A stretch of 64,000 nt of DNA, taken from Omphiscola glabra (Eukaryota > Mollusca > Gastropoda > Lymnaeidae). The first letter of the stretch is position 1. The number at the start of each line of letters is the position of its first letter. A program made the position numbers and the translations under genes. Location of the stretch: positions 29,668,495-29,732,494 of the forward strand of contig OZ024808.1 in assembly GCA_964017045.1 (NCBI GenBank), written 5' to 3'. Of the stretch, positions 1 through 12,500 are shown piece by piece. The notes beneath the pieces were generated by a model. The model was not told the origin of the DNA. It saw only the letters and a program-made list of their open reading frames with translations, and searched no databases.

Positions 1-535
1 AAATGTTAAGTATGCACGTTTTTAAAAAGTTTTTGGCCCCAAAGCAAAGCTTAAGGCTGCGGCTATTCGGACCCAGGTTTCAGAAGTGAGAGATCGGTTG
101 GGTTTATTAAAAAATATTTCAATTATTAATGTTGGGTTTGTAAGACAAAAGTTTGGTATAAAATGAAAGATAATTGAAAAGACTATATGATGTTTGTAAA
201 CTTAATTCTTCCGTTTAACTAAAATAAACTACCACAAGTAACATCCGAATAGCATTTAGTCTAAAGAAAAGGATCCTGGTATGCATAGCATGCCAGCATG
301 CTGCATATATAATATTTTAAATATATTTTTTAATCCCAACCTCTCACTAGCACTACTGGGCTATTTCACACTATTAGTGCCCAGCGTGATTGTTTAGGGT
401 TCAGGTTAGGTTTAGGGGTATATTTTTTTAGAGGTTTAGGGATAGATTTAGTTAGGGTTCAGTAGGGTTCAGGTTAGGTTTAGGAAATTTTTTCATTATT
501 AAACGTTTTATTCTTAATTTTACGGGTCCCGGCAA
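1..535. other. no gene seen; TTAGGG-like degenerate stretch at 386-482
   Basis: AT-rich sequence with no convincing ORF. About 386-482 holds several GGTTAGG/TTTAGGG-like words that resemble a decayed telomeric repeat (TTAGGG is the usual molluscan telomere). They are too irregular to call an array. Confidence 0.3.
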
Positions 536-549
536 CCAAGATGGCGGCC
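536..549 (+). promoter_or_regulatory. YY1-like box, candidate DHX9 promoter/start region
   Basis: CCAAGATGGCGGCC matches the YY1 consensus (AAnATGGCGGC). This box sits at or just downstream of the start site of many housekeeping genes. It is on the plus strand 2.9 kb before the DHX9 start codon, and no other gene is visible upstream. That it belongs to DHX9 through a non-coding first exon is an inference. Confidence 0.45.
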
Positions 550-3299
550 GTGTGAGACATCGCGGAACTAATTCTTGGAATTTACCCACTACTGATATCC
601 AGGTCCAAATAGCCATTTCGACGTCTTCGAAAGCTTAATATTTTCTAATGTAGAAAATATTGTCTGTCATGTAGGCTAAATAGCAAAGTAAATAGTAATA
701 ATTTAATAATGATTAAATAGTAAATAGATTCCTGGAAACAGGAATGTAGTAGGTGACAAAGTTTCATGAAGTGATAAGAATAAGTTAGCCTAACTTATTG
801 TTAGGTACAGTGAAACCGGTCTTCCCCAATATGCGTCTGCGCATATTGAAAAATAAACCAAAACTTGTGCAGCCATTTTAACATTCATCTCAGTGATTAT
901 CTTGTTTTTTGAGTTTTACGTCACAGATTTCTAATACTAATTAATAGTAAACTATTTTGTCGTCAGTGACGTAGAGCGCATCACTGATGATACTGATATA
1001 TTGATAAACTGTTGGTTATGTTATCTGGTGGCTAAAGCTAAGCCATAAATGATAAATGACGCCATGCTTGAAAATTTACACATTTTTGTGACCATGTGTG
1101 ACTGTGGGGTGGGGGGGGGGAGTTTAAAGCAATGTCACCAATATGAAGCCACATTAAAAGCATAACATTCTTGGAAAAAAAAGCACTTTATATAAACGGA
1201 ATTATACTACTTATAGTCTATAGTATAGACAGTATAATTTTAACAGAATTATCATTATACTTTTATATTACAATTATAATTATTTTATTTTTAAACTACA
1301 ATCAGCACAGAGAATCAGTAGTACAGGTATGTGAGGTCTGAGAAATGGAATCCGCCACGGAAGAATAGAATCCAGGTGTAGTGACATTGATAGTAAATGT
1401 TCTACGTCTACGTCATGGATTCTTAAACATTTTGCAGTGCTGTATCCCCTCTAAACTTCTAAACATTGCCTACAAACCAATCAAAACCCCATCGCGGTAT
1501 AAATTAAATAGTAATGAAATTTTTAAAATGAAAATAATGAAATAATTTATTTATTGTCATTATTATTTGTGTATTAACTTTCTTGAGACCGGTGCAAACA
1601 AAATTTAACCATACAAGTAATATGCAAATAAAATTCACCAGAAAAAAACATCTACTGCTGCCATTCAAAACTGATTTAATTTTAAAGGTAGAAATAACTG
1701 GCAATGGCAGCAAATGAATTAAATTTATTTTCTGGGTCTTCCACGCTTCTGACACAGGTGCAGTAATTCGATATCAATGGGAGAGGTAATTTTCGTAAGG
1801 GTTTGTAAAGGACAGTAGTGGACTGATGTGATGGATTTATATAACGGGTGGGTGCAGAGGTTTGTGATGTTATATTTGAGGAGGGGGGGGGTCTAACTTT
1901 TTGTGATTATTTGTGACCATGGGTGAAAAAGGATTGGGGGGGGGGGGGGGTACAAAACAGCAAAATTTGCGTGACTTCATTTATTGATGGCCCCTAAAAC
2001 AGCATTGAAGGCTTATATTGAGCACTGGTTGGGGGTGTAGGGGGGGTCATTTCAGATGTTGGGTGGGCAGTGCCAGTGACATAGAAAGGGTGGGTGGAAA
2101 GGGCAGTCTGCCCCCAAGTGGCCTTTCTTAATTATGGATGGTCTGCGTTTTTGGCCTTCTGCCGTGTTTTTAACTTGGAAGAGGGAGGCAAAATTCTTGG
2201 CCCACCCAGGGTGGCACTTGGCTCATTAAGCGAGAGTTGGAAGGGTTTGAAAAAGGGTATAGATATATTTTCATTTAAAAAATGGTGGCTGTCACAAAAT
2301 GCTGGTATACTAAAAACCTTCCTAAATATTTCCAAGTTATACCAGATACAAAGAGAGAAAAAAAGTACTGTTATGTAGAAAATGTCTAAATGACAATTTG
2401 TGTAAATTGTGTAAATTGTTTATAAATGACAACTTTGAGTTGAACATTACCAGGCCAGGATTCACCCGTCATCTGATCAAATATTATTTGAAATTCTCAA
2501 AGGCCAATGATTTGCCCTTTTTTATCTAAATTTTTAGACTTGCTGTTCACAAAAACCAACAACTTTATAATCCATGGCTTTTCAGTAAAATCTGAAAATG
2601 TTGAACTATTTGACATGTATTAGGCAGATCTTTTATATGGGCTTCATCTGTTTAAGGGGTCCAAAGTTGAGATGGGGGAACAAAAATAAAACAATTGACT
2701 TTAAAAAGTAGGGGGCACAAAGTTGCTGGGGCTCCCTCAGGTCACTTGACTGATATTCGTTCACCAAAGATCTGTAGTTTTTATGTGAACAAATGTCCAG
2801 TTTCCACCCAATACCCATTTACAATAGAAACTTTCCTTGGCAATTAAACATTGGTTTTAACTTAGAAAATAATCATAGTTATCTATTACTGAAGCTTATT
2901 GGCTCATTTTTTTTTTTTGGGGGGGGGGGGGGGTTTTGAATGAGATTTAACTCTTAAATTGTAATTATAAGCATTAATCTAGTTTGAAATTAAAATCATT
3001 TTGAATGACCCACACACCTGTCTCCCTTAACTGTGAAATAGTGTGACATGGCCTGACGTATTGTTTTAAAATCCATTTGCAACATTATATTAGGCTACAG
3101 CTTGTTACATTATCAATTCATTTCCTTGATGCATGTGATTTTGACAGTCACATCTTTGTTATAACAACACTCAACCCAAAATATGATTGAAAGAAAATTT
3201 TAATTTAATGTAGACCTACTGTACAAAATGATAGTCTAATTTTATTGTCTAATTATATTGTTGGGCATATATCTACTACATATACATTTTTTTCCCCAG
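550..3299. other. upstream region or first intron of DHX9; no coding exon seen
   Basis: No exon with family similarity found. Stretches at about 800-950 and 1880-2000 resemble parts of the Harbinger-like MITE at 34556-35063: the shared words TACAGTGAAAC, GCCATTTTA and TTTCTAATA, and an end like TTGACTTNATTT...CCCC. A diverged relative of that element is therefore likely. Poly-G runs occur at about 1109, 1933 and 2921. Confidence 0.4.
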
Positions 3300-3441
3300 G
3301 TATATGAACATACATTGTAGTGTAGAAAACTGAGCAGTATTTGCACAGGCCAAACAGCTACACACCCTTAAACAGCTACACACCCTTAAACAGCTACACA
3401 CCCTTAAACAGCTACACACCCTAAAACAGCTACACACCCTA
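3300..3441 (+). other. DHX9: probable 5' UTR part of the first coding exon of DHX9
   Basis: A good acceptor (T-rich tract, CCCCAG at 3294-3299) precedes this stretch, which would join an upstream non-coding exon. An in-frame TGA at 3331-3333 blocks upstream extension. A small upstream ORF (ATG 3304 to TGA 3333) lies here if the acceptor is used. The remainder is an 18-bp tandem repeat. Confidence 0.5.
3352..3441 (+). repeat. 18-bp tandem repeat, 5 copies, directly before the DHX9 ATG
   Basis: Unit AAACAGCTACACACCCTT. The length is a multiple of three and the frame of the start codon stays open through it (QLHTLK repeated), but no ATG lies in that frame before 3442. Confidence 0.9.
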
Positions 3442-3552
3442 ATGGATGTCAAACAGATCCTTTACAGCTGGTGTGGCAAAAATAAAGTAGGAAATCCTAA
3501 CTATGAGTTCTCCGCAGGCGGGCCAAAACATAGACAACGCTTCAAGTGTGAG
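3442..3552 (+). CDS. DHX9: DHX9 coding exon 1 (aa 1-37, dsRBD1 first half)
   Basis: Begins [20 protein letters not shown], the first helix and strand of dsRBD1 as in DHX9 orthologues. The donor GTAAGC follows GAG in phase 0. Confidence 0.95.
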
Positions 3553-6500
3553 GTAAGCTTTACAGTTTTTCATTTAATTTAACATTTTTAACCAGTTAAT
3601 GTTAGTGGAATACAAAAATGTTAATTAAAATATAGTAAAGACGTAAAGGGGTATTTAAAGGTAACTTTTGTTTGCCAGTACATTGTTTGAAATGGATCTT
3701 GGGATATTGTATCTCAACTTTGGGTTACTTGTCACTTACTGAAAGGGCAATTCAAAGATAGCAAGCTGAACTGAACCATCTTGCACTATTTAGGATACTA
3801 AGGAAAATAGTCTGTACCAGATTAATGTTACAGGTATTTGGAACAACTTTGATGTGAGTATAATATAAAAGGTAGTAATGATCTGTATTTCACTAGGTCC
3901 ACGTGGACTCACTGGAATATGTGGGCGTGGGGAATTCCACCAGCAAAAAGGATGCCCAGTCAAATGCTGCCAGGGATTTTATCCAGTACTTAGTTCGCAT
4001 AGGTCGCATCGGTGCTGATGAGGTCCCAGCAAATCTGGTGGGTTCATTTTGGACATGACATCTTACTTGTTTCTGCGTTACCTACTTAGAGCTTATTATA
4101 CAAATTTCCTCTCTAAAAATCAACAAATAACTGTGAAAAAATGTATTAAATATTTGTGCATCTATTATAAATTTAGGTATCTATTATAAATTTAGGTATC
4201 TATTATAAATTTAGGTATCTATTAAAATTTAGGTATCTATTAAAATTTAGGTATCTATTATAAATTTAGGTATCTATTATAAATTTAGGTATCTATTATA
4301 AGTTTGGGTATCTATTATAAGTTTGGGTATCTATTATAAGTTTGGGTAACTATTATAAGTTTGGGTATCTATTAAAATTTAGGTATCTATTAAAATTTAG
4401 GTATCTATTATAAGTTTAGGTTCAACTTAAAAAACCAAAAAACAAATATAAATTTACCCCTTTGTACTTTAACTTTTTTAAATTGCTTAAAATAAATTTC
4501 AGTTGTCTAATAGCATTGCTGAGCAGCAGCAAGAAAACCAGTCCTCTGGAGAGGGCAGCGGTGGCCTCAGAGGTGTACTGCCAGGGGGCAACCTGGCCCC
4601 TCATTTGAGACTAGGTGGTAAGTTTAGCTTTCTAAACAAGAAAATTGAAAAAATAACGTAAGCTTTATTATTTATATCAGGCCTGCACAATTCAAAATGT
4701 AATACTTGTGAAAAACTTGTGCGGGCCGAAAGAAAATAGATCAGAGGGGGAAAGCTATTAAGAAAATAATGAGAATAAAGAATATTTCGTTACTTCGCGG
4801 GCCCCAAAGTGGGTGAATCCCTCAAATGCAACATCTCCTTTAAAACCTGGTTGTTGCTGGCCAAAGATATTTCTACTTTAAAACCTGTTTGTTGCTGGCC
4901 AAAGATATTTCTACTTTAAAACCTGGTTGTTGCTGGCTAAAGATATTTCTACTTTAAAACCTGTTTGTTGCTGGCCAAAGATATTTCTACATTAAAATGA
5001 GGAGGTCTCCACCAAAAAAACTGACTGCAACCTTAAAAGGACTATTACTGCTAAACATTCACCTTCCTCTCCTTCTTAAAGTCAGAGATAAAAAAAATAG
5101 ATATATTAGCACTGCATGGGGTCTAACTATGTCTCATCAAAGATGTCCAACCACGGCAAACCAAAAAAATTCCACTCAAGTCTAGTTAAATAAAAGTTTT
5201 TAAGAAAAGTTTTTTTTGTTGAAATGTTGTTGTAGTACTAGTTATTATATTTACCAGCACATTTCTTGTAGCAGGAACATATGTAATTATTATTCCCATA
5301 GCTGAAAAAATGACTCCAGATGGGCCCCCTAGAGATTTCCCAGCTTATCAGAGAGGGCCACCTCAAGCCTACATGGACAGGATAGCAGAAAAACGAAAAT
5401 TGGAAGAGGTAATGAGAGTGATGTAATCAATGGGTGATGTCCTCAATGGGTGATGTAATCAATGGGTGATGTAATCAATGGGTGATGTCCTCAATGGGTG
5501 ATGTCCTCAATGGGTGATGTAATCAATGGGTGATGTAATCAATGGGGGATGTAATCAATGGGTGATGTAATCAATGGGGGATGTAATCAATGGGTGATGT
5601 AATCAATGGGGGTGTAATCAATAGGTTATGTAATCAATGGGTGATGTAATCAATGGGTGATGTCCTCAATGGGTGATGTCCTCAATGGGTGATGTAATCA
5701 ATGGGTGATGTAATCAATGGGGGATGTAATCAATGGGTGATGTAATCAATGGGTGATGTAATCAATGGGTGATGTAATCAATGGGGGTGTAATCAATAGG
5801 TTATGTAATCAATGGGGGATGTAATCAATGGGTGATGTCCTCAATGGGTGATGTAATCAATGGATGATGTCCTCAATGGGTGATGTAATCAATGGGTGAT
5901 GTAATCAATGGGTGATGTCCTCAATGGGTGATGTCCTCAATGGGTGATGTCCTCAATGGGTGATGTCCTCAATGGGTGATGTAATTAATGGGTGATGTCC
6001 TCAATGGGTGATATAATCAATGGGTGATGTCCTCAATGGGTGATGTCCTCAATGGGTGATGTAATCAATGGGTGATGTAATCAATGGGTGATGTAATCAA
6101 TGGGTGATATCCTCAATGGGTGATGTCCTCAATGGGTGATGTAATCAATGGGTGATGTCCTCAATGGGTGATGTCCTCAATGGGTGATGTCCTCAATGGG
6201 TGATGTAATCAATGGGTGATGTAATCAATGGGTGATGTAATCAATGGGTGATGTAATCAATGGGCGATGTCCTCAATGGGTGATGTCCTCAATGGGTGAT
6301 GTCCTCAATGGGTGATGTCATTTTTAAAAAGAATGTAATTATATACTGCACTTTTAGTTAAGAAAAGACTGACAGTCAATTTTTGTGTAATGGTTATCTA
6401 TTTGAAATAATTTAGAAAATCAGTTAAAATATTTGTTAAAAGCAGGTTTTAAATTCAGAATATTTTACATTCTTCCATATTTATTTTAAAATTGTTAAGA

Positions 6501-9500
6501 ATGCTTTTAAAAAGTTTCATAATAATATAATATATTTAAATGACAATATATTATATTCAGATGACAATATATTATATTCAGATGACAATATATTATATTC
6601 AGATGACAATATATTATATTCAGATGACACTGGCATGAATGCGACTAGGGATGAGTATTTGGAGAGATTTTTAATATCAGAAAATTAGACCAAAAAATTG
6701 TTTGATGAAAATGTAGATGGTCTTACTAGGCAGGTAAAATAATGTGTGTATCATGATACAATGACCCCATTAAATATATAAAAGATATAATGTGCAATAC
6801 ATTCAAATGTTCATGTTTGGAAGGGTGTCCTGAAGGGTAAGACAACTTTTCCACTCTCATTATCTGGCTGTTGCAGAGGCTAATTTTAACAAAGGGAAAT
6901 GTTTTGTCAAATTATCCTTGTCCCCATGATATTGTGATTTATTGTGCCACTGAAACAACGTCTGTCTGATGCATGTCATTGACTGCTGGCATGGACTTGA
7001 ATCAAACAAAGGCACAAGCTATTTAAATACACTTATTTTTTAACACAGGATAAGACATAAGTTAACATTTTTATGTTCTTGTATCAAACATACAGTATGT
7101 TATCTACTTCTCTAGTCCGAAGACTGTGACTTCAATGCTGACATCCATGGCAACTGGACCATGGAGAATGCTAAATCACGTCTGCACCAGTTTCTACAGA
7201 TGAATAAGATAAAAACTGACTACAAGTACCATGTCATGGGACCTGACCACAACAGGTTATCTTGTGTTTTCTTGATAGTTTCATGTTTTATGAAAATGTT
7301 GTTTTGTTTCATTTCTTTTATTTGGTGGGGAGGTGGGGTCAGAGGCTTAACTGGAACAGTTTTGTTCTGTAGCACTAAGTTCATCTCTCGTAGTCTGGTA
7401 AATGTCTTTGTGATTCCATACCAATAGTCTGATCTCTTGTAGTCTGGTAAATGTCTTTGTAATTCCATACCAATAGTCTGATCTCTTGTAGTCTGGTAAA
7501 TGTCTTTGTGATTCCATACCAATAGTCTGATCTCTTGTAGTTTGGGAAAAGTCTTTGTGATTCCATACCAACAGTCTGATCTCTTGTAGTCTAGTAAAAG
7601 TCTTTGTGATTCCATACCAACAGTCTGATCTCTTGTAGTTTGGGAAAAGTCTTTGTGATTCCATACCAATAGTATCATCTCTTGTAGTCTGGGAAAAGTC
7701 TTTGTGATTCCATACCAATAGTATCATCTCTTATAGTCTGGGAAAAGTCTTTGTGATTCCATACCAATAGTATCCTCTCTTGTAGTCTGGGAAAATTCTT
7801 TCATATTCCATACCAACAGTCTGATCTCTCGTAGTCTAGTAAACGTCTTTGTGATTTCATACCGATAGTCTGATCTCTTGTAGTCTAGTAAAAGTCTTTG
7901 TGATTCCATACCAATAGTATCATCTCTTGTAGTCTGGGAAAATTCTTTTTGATTCCATACCAATAGTATCATCTCTTGTAGTCTGGGAAAATTCTTTCAT
8001 ATTCCATACCAACAGTCTGATCTCTCGTAGTCTAGTAAACGTCTTTGTGATTTCATACCGATAGTCTGATCTCTTGTAGTCTAGTAAAAGTCTTTTTGAT
8101 TCCATACCAATAGTATCATCTCTTGTAGTCTGGGAAAATTCTTTCATATTCCATACCAACAGTCTGATCTCTCGTAGTCTAGTAAACGTCTTTGTGATTT
8201 CATACCAATAGTCTGATCTCTTGTAGTCTGGGAAAATTCTTTCATATTCCATACCAACAGTCTGATCTCTCGTAGTCTAGTAAACGTCTTTGTGATTTCA
8301 TACCGATTGTCTGATCTCTTTTCGTCTGGGAAAATTCTTTCATATTCCATACCAACAGTCTGATCTCTCATAGTCTAGTAAACGTCTTTGTGATTTCATA
8401 CCAATAGTCTGATCTCTTATAGTCTGGGAAAAGTCTTTCTTATTCCATACCGATAGTCTGATCTCTTGTAGTCTGAGAAAAGTCTTTCTTATTCCATACC
8501 AATAGTATTATCTCTTGTAGTCTACTAAATATCTTTGTGATTCCATACCAATTAAGAGTAACATTTTGTGATTCTATAGCAAAGGCTTATCTATTGTAGT
8601 CTAGCAAAATTCTCATCTTTTGTAGTCCAGCAAAATTCTCATCTTTTGTAGTCCATCAAAAGTCTCATCTTTTGTAGTCCAGGAAGAGTCTCATGCCTTG
8701 TATTCTAGTAAAAATCTTGTCTTGTAGTCTCACCAGAGGGTTGTGTTAGCTGCACTTATTAGTAATAATTAAATTAAAATGATGTTGCTTAATCATAACC
8801 AGAGGAGCAAAAAATATGTTAAACTTTTGAATACCAGTTGTAACATGTTTATATGTTACTTAATTATTGAGTCCGATTGTCACCTTCACTTCCTTGAATT
8901 AATTACTATAAAATTGCAATGAAAAGCATCTTGTCTCTTCATCACTTGAAGTAAAACAACTTACAATCTATATATATATATCCAAAATGGAACAAATGAC
9001 TGGTATGACAATCACATCATATAATTTCACTCTCTTCTGATTAGAACAAGTTAAAGATGGACGATCAGATTAGATGTGATATATCTTAATAAAATTCTGG
9101 GTACAATGCCATGCACATTTTCCTTCTTCAATCTATCTCCCTACTTCCTTCCTGTCTTCTGCGCATGACCAAATGTCATCACCCTAACACACCTGAACAA
9201 TGTGTCAATATAGATAACAAGGACTGTTATATTAAACTTTTGGTTACTAGTGATAACAGGTTGGCCTGTAGACAATATGGGTCGGTGAGGGTGATGACTA
9301 TTTCCAATACGTTTCTGGTCAGTGCCCACATCTGACGATGCCCATTAAAAACTGATAGTTTGTTTAAAATTAAATTTTTATGGGCAACTATTGGTTTGGG
9401 CAATATTTAGTAATCATTGTTTGAAACGGCCCAAAAAAATATATAACTATAAAATGGGCTGCATGTTTAGGTCAATGGTCTGAAATGTTGGATCAGTGAA

Positions 9501-12500
9501 CAAAAAGACATGTATCCTAATAACAGATGTAGCCGTTGATCCTTCTTTTCAATTATGAAGAGAGGACAAAATTAACTTTAACCTTCCTTTCAGCATTAAC
9601 AAAACTGAAATGTAAAAAAAAAAACATATTTGGACAGTATCATTTTAAAAATCGTAATAAATGCAGAGTTCCTGCGGCTTTTTAAATATATCAAGTTGCT
9701 TTATCACTGGGCTTGAATAAGCTGTCTTAATAATGTATGTATGCAATCTGCTTGACAAATTTATTTTTATTTCTGTTAGTTAATAACTCCTCACCATTGT
9801 GTCTGATTAATGCTTTTATCATCTGAAGAATAATCTGTATACCCTGACTAGAAAGAAGAAAATATCTAGCAAATCAACTTATTTAATATGGATTAAAGAA
9901 AATCAATTGAAAATTAACTTATTTAGTATGGACTATTTGGATAAAAATTGCTTTCAAAGTGAGAAGGAGCCATTTGTTTTTTAAGTTAAGGACAAATAGC
10001 TCATTTTCACTATTTAAGGCCATATGTTCAAGCAATTTTTCACCCAACGGCTAAGGTGCTATCCTGGTCTTTTGTGACCAGCATCTTGTTGGTAATGAAA
10101 TAAGATTTCAACTAAATATGACATAAGCAGAGAGACCATCCCAAGGTACCATTCATTTGTATGTAAAAGAGATCGTTTGCATATGTTCAACTTCCAACTT
10201 TTATCTGAACATAATGTCATTTGATGATTTTAAGTGAAATCTTAAAGAGTATCAGTTTTTGTCTGGTCTTCCAGGTGCAAACATCAATAAATAACTTTAT
10301 TAATATCAAGTCTTGACTGTATCACTGTCTTCTGACAAAATCACAAGACCAGAAAGCTGGAATGTTCCATGGTATATCCAATATAGTTCTTTATTAGTTT
10401 TAGTTTTGAAAAGCTCCTATAAAAAAGTTATGAATTTCAAGTGTTGAAGAAATGTTGGCCTCACCAAGATTAATGCCTTCTGCCTTCAGGTGCCTCACCA
10501 AGATTAATGCCTTCTACCTTCAGGTGCCTCACCAAGATTAATGCCTTCTGCCTTCAGGTGCCTCACCAAGATTAATGCCTTCTGTCTTCAGGTGCCTCAC
10601 CAAGATTAATGCCTTCTGCCTTCAGGTGCCTCACCAAGATTAATCCTTCTGTCTTCAGGTGCCTCACCAAGATTAATGCCTTCTGTCTTCAGGTGCCTCA
10701 CCAAGATTAATGCCTTCTGTCTTCAGGTACCTTATCAGCCTTCAGGTGCCTTATCAACCTTGGTATTTTAATAAGTTCACTTTCAAGATAAGAAGTGGTC
10801 AGTTTGGGAATGGACACCTGAATGTCTTCTTTGGTTGCCAGTAGTAAGCTCTTAGCTTCAACAGGCTCAAACATATCAGCCCTCTCCTTGATGTCTCTTG
10901 ATCTGTCTTCTTTGGTTGCCAGTAGTAAGCTCTTAGCTTGAACAGGCTCAAACATATCTGCCCTCTCCTTGATGTCTCTTGATCTGTCTTCTTTGGTTGC
11001 CAGTAGTAAGCTCTTAGCTTCAACAGGCTCAAACATATCTGCCCTCTCCTTGATGTCTCTTGATCTGTCTTCTTTGGTTGCCAGTAGTAAGCTCTTAGCT
11101 TCAACAGGCTCAAACATATCTGCCCTCTCCTTGATGTCTCTTGATCTGTCTATTGATGGATCCCCTGCCAATTTCTTCACCCTCTCTAGACGCCGCATGA
11201 AACTCATCCAAATCTGCTAAATGCGGTGACACCCTGCTCTGGTGGCACTATGCTCTGATGACACCCTACTCTGGTGGCACCCTGCTCTGGTGACACCCTA
11301 CTCTGGTGGCACCCTGCTCTGGTGACACCCTGCTCTGGTGACACCCTGCTCTAGTGACATCCTGCTCTGGTGGCAGACTGCTGTGGTGACACCCTGCTCT
11401 AGTGACACCCTGGTCTGGTGGCATCCTTCTATTATGGAATCCTGCTCAGTTGGCACCCTGTTCTTTTTGCATCTTACTCTGATGGAAGCCTTATTCATCT
11501 TGTGACACCCTGTTTTGTTGGCACCCTGCAATGGTGGCAACATGTTATTATTTCTGGTGACACACTATGACCAACAATTATTCTTGGAGATTTATTTCAA
11601 GATACTTCCTCCCCATCAAAAACAGTGTAGTCTGCTCACTGAAAGCCTGGAAGCTTGAGAGTGGTAAAGCCCAGACCTTCTTGCAGGAAATAAATGACAA
11701 TAGAGGCCAGAAAGCTGATCTCAAGCATTATGTACCATGTGAAGACTTTACCAGAGCTTTTTTTAACTTTTTAGTTCAGAAATTGTCTTTAAATAAAGAA
11801 ATCTTTTTTTTAATTTTTAGTTAAACAAAAGAGCATATGGTGCAGTCTTTCCATGGTAAATATTTGTTTATCTTGCAACACTGGCAGCAGGGTCTGGGCC
11901 TTTAGATTCCACTCTTAAGCGACCCGGCTGATGTCTCAGTGTTGTGGGGCTAAAATGTTGGCATTGGATGGATGCCTGGGATGGTCTCCCTTCATAATGC
12001 AACTGATTGGAGGAGAGTTATGCAAGTCTGCTTTCAGTCATGTGGTAAGCATATTTGATCAAACGCTAAGTTAAGAATTTTTGTCAGTTCAATATAGCTG
12101 CTAATTTTGTACAAATAAAGTGTGGGCACTTCATGAAATTTAAAGAAACAAATTATGATCTTCCATGATTAATGTCGAATAGGGATAAAGCAGTCCAAAT
12201 AACTTATAATACATGTAAATTTTCTGTAATATAATCAGAATTTCTAGTTTGTAATATTTTTTTTTTAATTATATATTTGAAAATTTAAAAAAAGTTGATA
12301 TATTTGAAAATTAATATCTATAATTGCATGTAAATATTTATAATTTTAAAAAATATATTTGAACATTAAAATCTATAATTGCGTGACGACTTTTAGGAGC
12401 TTTGCAGCGGAAATGTCATTTCATGTCAAGCAAATAGGACACGGTGAGTAGGACATAACTAAACCAAGAGTTATTAATATGAAACGTTTCATTGTTTGTC

